From the NCBI RefSeq assembly GCF_005887635.2, contig NZ_CP040818.1:1052001-1116000 (forward strand): a stretch of 64,000 nt of DNA, written 5' to 3'. This DNA is from Paroceanicella profunda (GTDB lineage: Bacteria; Pseudomonadota; Alphaproteobacteria; Rhodobacterales; Rhodobacteraceae). The translations under genes and the position numbers were made by a program. The notes below the pieces were generated by a model. The model worked only from the letters and a program-made list of their open reading frames with translations, did no database searches and had not been told where the DNA came from. This document shows positions 51,804-59,014 of the stretch, piece after piece. The stretch's first letter is position 1. The number at the start of each line of letters is the position of its first letter.

Positions 51804-52721
51804 TCAGACGAACTGGAAGTCGCCCGCCGAGAGGCTGTCGGCGTCCACGCCGGCCAGCAGGATGCCGTCGCCGTCACCGAGGTCGATGTAGGCGTTGCCG
51901 CCCTGCTCGGAGATGCTGAGATCCTCGAAGCCGGAGAAATCGGAGGCGGAGAGGCGGATGAAATCCAGACCCACGGTGAAGTCGTTGATCCGGTCCACGC
52001 CGAGGTCGGAGCCGCGGAACACGAAGGTGTCCGCGCCCTTGCCGCCGGCGAGGATGTCGTCGCCCGCGCCGCCGCGCAGCAGGTCGTTGCCGCGGCCGCC
52101 GTAAAGCTTGTCGTCGCCCGCGCCGCCGAACAGCCGGTCATTGCCGATGTTGCCGACGAGCACGTCCGCGCCCTGGCCGCCGTAGAACACGTCGCGGCCC
52201 CAGCCGCCGGTCATGTGGTCGTCTGCCGACGTGCCGTTGAAGCGGTCATTGCCGGCCGAACCGACGAGGTCGACGCCGGTGAGATCGAGCAGGGAGACGA
52301 GGGTGGAGGTGTTGCCCTCCGGCGCGGTGCCGTCGGACATCAGGTCATAGACCAGCCCGTGCACGTCATCGCCGTCGGCGGTGGCGAGGTCGGGCGTGAA
52401 GTCGATGGTGAAGTCGGTGGAGCCGAGCGACAGGTCGAAGAGGCCCGTCTCCGTGTTGAGCACCGCGTCGCCGTCGGTGCCGAAGGAGATGGTGTCGATG
52501 GTGCCGTCCACGTGGTGGTTGGAGAACTGGTAGCCCAGGTCGCCGTCCACCAGGAAGGCGAGGGCCTCGGCGTCGCCGGACGTGCCCATGTAATCGCCCG
52601 AGAAGGTCGACATGTTGGAGAAGGCGCCGAAGCCCGACAGCGAGAAGTTCGCGTCGAAATTGGCGAAATAGGCGTCGAGATCGATGCCGGTTGCGGCGAG
52701 CAGCGTGACGGTGGTCTGCAT
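51804..52721 (-). CDS. HasA-type hemophore domain fused to RTX tail, copy A
   Basis: 305 residues, no signal peptide, paralogous to copy B: the GIDLxxYFAxFDxxFxLSGFGAFSN start and the DDVHGLVYDLMSDGTAP segment are shared. The HasA-like loop reads VDGDLGYQFSNHHVDGTIDTISFG, giving Tyr64 with His69/His70 at the heme-ligand positions. No His is found where HasA His32 lies. RTX repeats (GGAGDDKLYGG, GGRGNDLLRGG, GGAGDDILAGG) occupy about 170-222 and end in a DTFVF/DRINDF domain. The GAGGGGAT ribosome site precedes ATG 52721. It lies 88 bases after the TonB-dependent receptor, consistent with one operon receptor-A-B. Confidence 0.8.
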   Translation of the reverse strand: MQTTVTLLAATGIDLDAYFANFDANFSLSGFGAFSNMSTFSGDYMGTSGDAEALAFLVDGDLGYQFSNHHVDGTIDTISFGTDGDAVLNTETGLFDLSLGSTDFTIDFTPDLATADGDDVHGLVYDLMSDGTAPEGNTSTLVSLLDLTGVDLVGSAGNDRFNGTSADDHMTGGWGRDVFYGGQGADVLVGNIGNDRLFGGAGDDKLYGGRGNDLLRGGAGDDILAGGKGADTFVFRGSDLGVDRINDFTVGLDFIRLSASDFSGFEDLSISEQGGNAYIDLGDGDGILLAGVDADSLSAGDFQFV

Positions 52722-52809
52722 GGGTATCCCCTCAGATACAGGTTCATTTCAGGAAGGTGCCCTGCTGCCGTGCGACTGCGGGTGGCCGGGGCGAAACGGG
52801 TGGTGCGGC

Positions 52810-55008
52810 TCAGAACTTCATGTGCAGCGTGAGCGAGGCGGTGCGCCCCGGCGCCGGGTAGGCCGAGCTGCCGAGCGGGTCGACATAGGCCACGTCCGTG
52901 AGATTCTCCACCGAGAGGCGCAGCGCGGCCGTCTCGGTGATCTGCCAGGAACCGTAGAGATCGAATGTGGTGAAGGCGTCGAGGTTGTAGCTCGACAGGT
53001 CGTTCTCCGACGCGGAGACATGGGTGACGCGCCCGCCCAGCTCCACCACGCGGTCGAACACCCGCACCCCGCCTTCCAGCGACCAGCGCAGGTCCGGCGG
53101 CACGACGCTGGCCTGGGTGGAACCCTCCGCCGGGCTGGTGCGGTCATCGTAGATGTAGGCGTCGTAGCGCTGCGAGATGTCGGAATCGAGCGTGGCGAGG
53201 CTGCCGCGCAGGTAGAAGCCGCCGGCGTCGTAATCCGCCGAGAGCTCCACGCCCTGGAAGCGCGAGGTGCCCTCGTAGTTCACGTAGGCGGAGTAGGACA
53301 GGTCGTCGCCGCCCGCCGGGCTGCCGTAGACCGTGGCGAGGCCGATGTAATCCGACACCCGGCGCTCGAACACCGTGGCCCCGAGGCGGAACCTGTCCTG
53401 CAGGAGGAGGTCGTGCCCCTCCCAGGTGAGGCCGCCCTCCAACGTGCGCGACAGCTCCGGGCGCAGGTTCGGGTTCGGGCCGAAATAGGCGTTGAAGCCG
53501 ATGTGCTGGCCGCCGAACACCGTTTCCATGATGGTGGGCGGGCGGTAGCCCTCGGTGTAGCGGGTGAACAGGCGCAGGCCGTCGGCGATCTCGTAGGCGA
53601 TGCCGGCGGAGGGCACGAAGCGGCCGCCGGAACTGTCCACGTCCACGTCCTGGTAGCCGCCGGTGCGGGTGCCGCCGGCATCGGTGCTGCGCACGTAGGT
53701 GCTGGCGGTGCCGCTGAGCGAATAGGCATCGTAGCGCAGGCCGGCGGAGAGGCTCCAGCGCCCGATGTCGTACTGGCCGGAGAGGAAGCCGGAGGCCACG
53801 TCGCGCTCGCCCACCGGGTTCGCGCCGGAGAACCACACGTTGTCCGGGTCGTCCGCCTGGGTGGCGGCGAGCGAGACGGTGCCGGTGCTGTCCTGGAAGG
53901 CCTCGAACCCGTAGGTGAGCGCGACATCCCCCGGCCCCGCGGCGAAGCGGCTGGTGTTGGACAGGCTGCCGCCCCAGGTGTTGAGCGCGTAGTCCACCGA
54001 GAAGGAATCGTAGCTCGGGCGCGGCGGGCGGTACTCGTCGCTGTCCAGCGTGGTGATCCACAGCCTGGCGGAGAGGTCGATCAGGTCATCGTCCGGGGCA
54101 TAGTCCCAGCTCAGCGTGCCGGTGCTGGTGCTGAGCGTCGTCTCGTCGATGTAGGCGCCCTCGCCGGTGCCGAACTCGGAGCGGTAGCCGAGGTAGCCGA
54201 TCTCCACCCGGCTGGCGGGCGACAGGTCCAGCGTGGCGCGGCCCAGCCCGGACCAGCTGTCCGAGCCGGTGAAGCTCACGTCGGAATTCGAATCGAAGGG
54301 TGTGCCGGCGGCGGTGGTGACCGAGCCGTTGCGGCCGATCTCGTAGTCGCCCGTCTCGCGGTGGCTGAGTGCGAAGACCAGCGACAGCCGCTCGTTCAGC
54401 CGGGCGGCGCCGGCGGCGAAGCCGCTGAAATCCATGCCGTTCGTGCCGGTGGTGCCGATCAGCTCGCCGGCGGTGTCACGCCCCTCCAGCAGGTCCTCGG
54501 CGCGCAGGGTGCGGAAGTTCACCGAGCCCGCCAGCGTGGCGGCGGAGCCCACGGTGGCGTTCACCGCCTTGTCCACCTCCACGGCGCGGACCATGTTCGG
54601 GTCGATGTAGACCAGCGCGGTGGAGCCGTGGCCGGACTGCTGGAAGTTCTGCCGCGCGCCGTCGATCATCATGTTCACGCGGGTCTGGTCCTGCAGGCCG
54701 CGGATGTTCACGTTCACGCCGGGGTTCTGCGGGTCCTCCGAGGCGGTGACGTTGGGCACGTCGCGCAGCAGGTCGGAGGCGGTGCGCGGCGGGGTGCGGG
54801 CGATCTGCTCGGCCGTCACCTCCTCCACCGGCGCCCCCACCGGGGCGGGCGCGGCGTTCTCCACGATGATCGGGTCGAGCGCGATCTCGCGGTCCTGCTC
54901 CTGCGCGCGGACCGCGACGCCCGGAAGGGCGGCTGCGGCAAGCAGGCAGAGCGGAAGGGCGACAGCACGGCGCTGTGCGGAAAGGCGCTGGTCGAAATGG
55001 AGGGTCAT
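52810..55008 (-). CDS. TonB-dependent heme/hemoglobin-type outer-membrane receptor
   Basis: 732-residue outer-membrane receptor: signal peptide ending AVRAQE, a TonB-box-like LDPIIVEN, a plug domain (ARTPPRTASDLLRDVPNVTAS to SVNFRT) and a beta-barrel ending in an aromatic residue (HMKF). Heme-receptor hallmarks occur in order: YRPP (FRAP-box equivalent, 488-491), His502 and NPNL (512-515). In characterised receptors the His between the two boxes contacts heme. I use ATG 55008; the frame continues to 55110 without a signal-like sequence. Together with the two hemophore-like proteins it suggests heme capture. Confidence 0.9.
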   Translation of the reverse strand: MTLHFDQRLSAQRRAVALPLCLLAAAALPGVAVRAQEQDREIALDPIIVENAAPAPVGAPVEEVTAEQIARTPPRTASDLLRDVPNVTASEDPQNPGVNVNIRGLQDQTRVNMMIDGARQNFQQSGHGSTALVYIDPNMVRAVEVDKAVNATVGSAATLAGSVNFRTLRAEDLLEGRDTAGELIGTTGTNGMDFSGFAAGAARLNERLSLVFALSHRETGDYEIGRNGSVTTAAGTPFDSNSDVSFTGSDSWSGLGRATLDLSPASRVEIGYLGYRSEFGTGEGAYIDETTLSTSTGTLSWDYAPDDDLIDLSARLWITTLDSDEYRPPRPSYDSFSVDYALNTWGGSLSNTSRFAAGPGDVALTYGFEAFQDSTGTVSLAATQADDPDNVWFSGANPVGERDVASGFLSGQYDIGRWSLSAGLRYDAYSLSGTASTYVRSTDAGGTRTGGYQDVDVDSSGGRFVPSAGIAYEIADGLRLFTRYTEGYRPPTIMETVFGGQHIGFNAYFGPNPNLRPELSRTLEGGLTWEGHDLLLQDRFRLGATVFERRVSDYIGLATVYGSPAGGDDLSYSAYVNYEGTSRFQGVELSADYDAGGFYLRGSLATLDSDISQRYDAYIYDDRTSPAEGSTQASVVPPDLRWSLEGGVRVFDRVVELGGRVTHVSASENDLSSYNLDAFTTFDLYGSWQITETAALRLSVENLTDVAYVDPLGSSAYPAPGRTASLTLHMKF

Positions 55009-55079
55009 TGGGGGCCCGGTGCGGAAAAGGAGAAAACCGATCGAGGCTTCCCCGGTGCACAGGGTGGCGGTACGACACG

Positions 55080-55110
55080 AGTAACTTACTAAATCTCTCG
55101 GAAACGTCAA
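55080..55110 (-). promoter_or_regulatory. Promoter-like region of the heme receptor gene
   Basis: On the minus strand TTGACG (complement of 55105-55110) is a good -35 box, followed about 17 bases on by an AT-rich AAGTTA region. The perfect 11-base palindrome AGTAACTTACT (55080-55090) overlaps the presumed -10 element and could be an iron-responsive operator; it is not a clear match to Fur, RirA or Irr consensus. Confidence 0.4.
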
Positions 55111-55689
55111 TCACCTTCCTGCGGCCGCGACGCGCTGACGCTGCTCCCGGGGCGGGGGAGAGGGCGCCGACGGGGAGATCCCTGCCGGCCCGCAGGCGGC
55201 GTCGCCCCTCGGGGAGGGGCAGGGAAGGGCGCCCGCCTCCGCCCCGGCGGGACCCGGCCTGCCGCGCCGACGATGCCGGCGCGCAGGCGGCAGGGCCTCG
55301 TGGCCGGGCCCCGATCCGCCCCGGGGCGGCACCGGGCCCGGGGCGGGGCCGCTCCGGGGCGGAGCCCATGTCTTTAACGCTGCATCGCCTGTCGCTTTCC
55401 GGCAGGTGGCCGGGGCGCGCTTGCGGCAATGTGGCCCCGTCCGGACAGGGCGTTGCGTGGGAGCGCAGCGCCATCCTGCCGGGCCCGTGACAGGTCGGAA
55501 ACCGACGGAACGCTCTCTCCCCTCCAGCCCCGGCGCCGCACCCTGGCCGGGCCGGAGCCCGTTTCCGCCCCGGGACCGCCCCGGCGGCACCCCGGCCCGG
55601 CACCCCCGGGCCGACAGCCGAACCGGCCCCTCGCTTCGGGGGACCGCATGCCAACCCGGCCCCGAGCGGCCACTTGAGAGACACGGGCA
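55111..55689. other. Gap of 0.58 kb between the receptor gene and gbcA
   Basis: Divergent gap, GC-rich, no recognisable gene on either strand and no clear operator for gbcA. The AT-poor sequence contains short GCCCCGG/CCGGGGC-type complementary motifs only. Confidence 0.45.
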
Positions 55690-56928
55690 ATGGACGCCAC
55701 TTCACGGATTGCAGGCCTGCTGGCACGGCAGCGCACGGGCTTCAGCCTCGAGCAGCCCTTCTACACCGACGACGAGATCTTCGCGCAGGACATGGCGGCG
55801 ATCTGGCACCGCGACTGGCTGTTCGCCGGGCATGACTGCGAGATCCCGAAGGCGGGCGACCATTTCACCTGGCGCGTGGGCGATGCCGAGGCCCTGGTGG
55901 TGCGCGGCGCCGACGGAAAGATCCGCGCCTTCCACAACTCCTGCCGCCACCGCGGCTCGCGCATCTGCCAGTCCCACAAGGGTTCGGCGCCCAAGCTGGT
56001 GTGCCCCTACCACCAGTGGACCTACGAGCTGGACGGCCGCCTGCTCTATGCCCGCGAGATGGGCCCGGGCTTCGACGCCTCCAGGTACGGGCTGAAGCCG
56101 GTGCATTGCGAGAGCGTCTCGGGCTACGTCTTCATCTGCTTCGCCGCCGAGGCCCCGGATTTCAGCGCCTTCCGCGCCGAGGTGGAGCCCTACCTCGCCC
56201 CGCACCGCATCGCAGAGGCGAAGGTGGCGCATGAAACCACCATCGTGGAGAACGGCAACTGGAAGCTGGTGTGGGAGAACAACCGCGAGTGCTACCACTG
56301 CGCCGGCTCCCACCCCGAACTGTGCCGCACCTACTCGGACGCGGCCACCCTCACCGGCGTTGTCGGCGTGGAGGGCGATGCCGAGGTGAACGCCCACTGG
56401 GCGCGCTGCGAGGCGGAGGGCCTGCCCTCGAAGTTCCGCCTGTCGGAGGACGGCCAGTACCGGGTGATGCGCATGCCGCTGCTGCGCGATTCGGAGAGCT
56501 TCACCATGTCGGGCAAGCGCGCGGTGGCGCTGCCGCTGGGCGGCGTGCGCACCCCGCGGGCCGGCTCGCTGCTGATGTTCCACTACCCCACCCTGTGGAA
56601 CCATTGCCTGGGCGACCACGCGGTGACCTTCCGCGTCACCCCGCTGGATGCCGGGCGCACCGAGGTCACCACCCGCTGGCTGGTCCACAAGGACGCGGTG
56701 GAGGGCCGGGACTACGACCTGAAGACCCTCACCGAGGTCTGGCTCGCCACCAATGACGAGGACCGCCGCCTGGTGGAGCAGAACCAGCTCGGCATCCGCT
56801 CGCCCGCCTACGAGCCCGGCCCCTATGCCGCGGACCATGAGAGCGGCGTCGCCCAGTTCGTGGACTGGTACTGCAACACCATGCGCGCCCGCCTGCCGGG
56901 TGCGGCCCTCCACGTGGCGGCAGAATGA
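55690..56928 (+). CDS. gbcA: Glycine-betaine demethylase-type Rieske oxygenase subunit
   Basis: 412-residue Rieske monooxygenase alpha subunit. [2Fe-2S] ligands C85-x-H87 and C105-x2-H108 (CRHRGSRIC, CPYHQW), mononuclear-iron site in NRECYHCAGSHPEL (about residues 198-211). The order oxygenase then ferredoxin-NAD reductase, and the domain pattern, are those of GbcAB, which demethylates glycine betaine to dimethylglycine; stachydrine and carnitine-type oxygenases are close relatives, so the substrate is probable not certain. The stop overlaps gbcB (ATGA at 56925-56928). Confidence 0.87.
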   Translation: MDATSRIAGLLARQRTGFSLEQPFYTDDEIFAQDMAAIWHRDWLFAGHDCEIPKAGDHFTWRVGDAEALVVRGADGKIRAFHNSCRHRGSRICQSHKGSAPKLVCPYHQWTYELDGRLLYAREMGPGFDASRYGLKPVHCESVSGYVFICFAAEAPDFSAFRAEVEPYLAPHRIAEAKVAHETTIVENGNWKLVWENNRECYHCAGSHPELCRTYSDAATLTGVVGVEGDAEVNAHWARCEAEGLPSKFRLSEDGQYRVMRMPLLRDSESFTMSGKRAVALPLGGVRTPRAGSLLMFHYPTLWNHCLGDHAVTFRVTPLDAGRTEVTTRWLVHKDAVEGRDYDLKTLTEVWLATNDEDRRLVEQNQLGIRSPAYEPGPYAADHESGVAQFVDWYCNTMRARLPGAALHVAAE

Positions 56929-58016
56929 GCCGCATGCCGCGGAAGGACTTCAAGCCGCTCGATGCGCGTCGGTTCTGGACCGACGCGCAGGAGCTCGAAT
57001 GCACGATGATCCTGCCCGAAGCCCCGGGGGTGAAAACCTTCTGCTTCAAGACCACCGACGACAGCTGGTTCAAGTATTTCCCCGGCCAGTTCATCACCAT
57101 CGAGCTGCCCACCCCGGGCGAGAAGCTGCTGCGCACCTACACGCTGTCCTCCAGCCCGTCGCGGCCGCTGTCCATCGCCATCACGGTGAAGGCGCAGCGC
57201 GGCAGCCTCGGCTCGCAGTGGATGCTCGACCACGTGCAGGTGGGCGACAGGTTCCGCGCCTACGGGCCGGGCGGGCTGTTCACCTTCCACAACCACCCGG
57301 CGGAGAAGTACCTGTTCATCTCCGCGGGCTCGGGCATCACGCCGATGATGTCGATGACCCGCTGGCTCTACGACGACGGCGCGCACACCGACATCACCTT
57401 CGTGCATGCCGCCCGCCGCCCCTCGGACATCATCTTCCGCGCCGAGCTGGAGCGCATGGCCCAGCGCCTGCCGGACCTGCACATCTCCTTCGTGATCGAG
57501 GAGGACGACCCCTACGTGGCCTGGACCGGCTACCGCGGCCGGCTGAGCCAGCTCATGCTGCCGCTGATGGCGCCGGACTACCTGGAGCGCGAGATCTTCT
57601 GCTGCGGCCCCGCGCCCTTCATGCAGGAGGTGCGCGACATCCTGCACTCCGTGGGCTTCGACATGGAGCATTACCACGAGGAGAACTTCCTCGCCCCCGT
57701 CCTCGCCGAAAGCGAGCGCGAGGAGCCGGACGACGTCATCCCCGACGAGGATTCCCGCGCCGCCGTGATCTTTGCCGCCTCCGGCGTGGAGGCCGCCTGC
57801 CGGGAGACGGACACGGTGCTGGCCGTCGCCAAGGCCGCCGGGCTCAACATTCCCTCGGCCTGCCAGTTCGGGGTGTGCGGAACCTGCAAGGTGCGCAAGC
57901 TCTCCGGCGAGGTGCACATGGTCCACAATGGCGGGATTTCGGACGATGACATTGCGTCCGGGCATATCCTCGCCTGCTGCTCGAATCCGATAGGGCGGGT
58001 GGAAGTCGACGTTTGA
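56925..58016 (+). CDS. gbcB: Glycine-betaine demethylase-type reductase (FAD/NAD plus plant-type ferredoxin)
   Basis: 363 residues: N-terminal FAD-binding domain (LRTYTLSSSP), NAD-binding domain (ISAGSGITPMMSM, CCGPAPFMQEV) and a C-terminal [2Fe-2S] ferredoxin with CQFGVCGTC (Cys313, 318, 321) and a fourth Cys in LACCSNP near residue 350. It carries electrons from NADH to GbcA. The alternative ATG at 56934 is 3 codons in. No separate terminator was recognised behind it. Confidence 0.9.
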   Translation: MSRMPRKDFKPLDARRFWTDAQELECTMILPEAPGVKTFCFKTTDDSWFKYFPGQFITIELPTPGEKLLRTYTLSSSPSRPLSIAITVKAQRGSLGSQWMLDHVQVGDRFRAYGPGGLFTFHNHPAEKYLFISAGSGITPMMSMTRWLYDDGAHTDITFVHAARRPSDIIFRAELERMAQRLPDLHISFVIEEDDPYVAWTGYRGRLSQLMLPLMAPDYLEREIFCCGPAPFMQEVRDILHSVGFDMEHYHEENFLAPVLAESEREEPDDVIPDEDSRAAVIFAASGVEAACRETDTVLAVAKAAGLNIPSACQFGVCGTCKVRKLSGEVHMVHNGGISDDDIASGHILACCSNPIGRVEVDV

Positions 58017-58353
58017 GCGTGGAATCTGTTGCCGACACCTGCATCGCGCTGCATACTGCCGCCTGCATGACGTATTTCGTCGCGTGGGGAATGACAGGAC
58101 GACCGACCCCGGGGGGGGCAGGCTTTCCACAAAATAACGGACGATGACGCTCTGATTTGCAACCGGGGAGTGTGCCTGCGCGGCATGCTGTCCGGCGGAG
58201 CGCCGTCAGACACCTGTCCATGCGCGGCTCTGCGACACATGCACAACATGTCCACCCCGGACCGCTGGTCCCCGGGGGCCGGTCTGCGTGCGCGCGCTGC
58301 CGGGCCCCGCATCGGCCCGGGCCTTTGAAGAGCCCTTCAAGGAGCGCGCCCGA
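58017..58353. other. Gap of 337 bp after gbcB
   Basis: Less GC-rich than the surroundings, for example TTTCCACAAAATAACGG near 58127-58143, so it may hold the promoter for the small gene at 58354. No gene or clear terminator recognised. Confidence 0.4.
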
Positions 58354-58725
58354 ATGACCGATTTCCTTCCCGACGACGCACGGCGCGTCGGGCAAGCCCT
58401 CGCCAGGCTGATCCGGGCCATGGACGACCCGGATCAGAGCAATGTCCGGCCGATACGCCCCGAATGGCGGCCCCGGGGAATGACCGCCGAGGAAGCGATG
58501 ATCCGCTGGGCGATGGTGGTGCCGCTGGGCACGTCGCTCAGCGCGGCGGCCCGGGCCGCCCTGGACCAGCATCTGGCGGACACGCCGCTCCGGGGCGAGG
58601 CGCTGCGGCTCATCGCCTATCTCGAAGCCGCAGCCGCGCCGGATGTCGCGGCCCCTGCCAGCCCGGCGCCCGAGGCGACCGAGTCAGCCCGCATCCTCCC
58701 CCTGCGCTACACCGCCCTGCGCTGA
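58354..58725 (+). CDS. Hypothetical protein, 123 residues
   Basis: Not recognised. The protein is hydrophilic and mostly helical in character: MTDFLPDDARRVGQ, a central region RPIRPEWRPRGMTAEEAMIRWAM, then an Ala-rich segment. No membrane segment, signal or cysteine motif. Start ATG 58354 has AAGGAG with 8-base spacing; normal codon bias and a following terminator support it as a real gene. Confidence 0.65.
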   Translation: MTDFLPDDARRVGQALARLIRAMDDPDQSNVRPIRPEWRPRGMTAEEAMIRWAMVVPLGTSLSAAARAALDQHLADTPLRGEALRLIAYLEAAAAPDVAAPASPAPEATESARILPLRYTALR

Positions 58726-58761
58726 GCAGGCCTGCCGGCCGCCACGGCCGGCCCGGACACG

Positions 58762-58796
58762 AAGGGGCTGCACGGAGATCTCCGCGCAGCCCCTTT
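58762..58796. terminator. Bidirectional intrinsic-type terminator
   Basis: AAGGGGCTGC (58762-58771) and GCAGCCCCTTT (58786-58796) form a 10-bp stem with a 14-nt loop that itself contains a CGGAGATCTCCG palindrome. A-run on one side and T-run on the other allow use by the hypothetical gene (plus) and by mscS (minus), which converge here. Confidence 0.75.
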
Positions 58797-59014
58797 CGCG
58801 CGCTTCCGCCTGCCCGGCGGGTCTTCCGGCAGGTGCGCCCCCGAAGAGGCGCCACCCGCAGCACACGGCAGCGGCGCCCGCCGCGACGCGGAGGGGCGGC
58901 CGACACCGCGCCGAGGGGCCGGTCGCGCCCGCGCGGGGGCACACGGGCGCCGCTCCGAATCGTCCGCCGCCCGGCGGGACGCGTCCCGGACGGCGGGCCG
59001 CCCGGGGCGTTGCG

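Noticed and set aside
50799-52721. Plain RTX toxin or serralysin call for the two RTX proteins
   Set aside because: No protease or pore-forming domain; the N-terminal half matches HasA-type hemophore features and the neighbour is a heme receptor.
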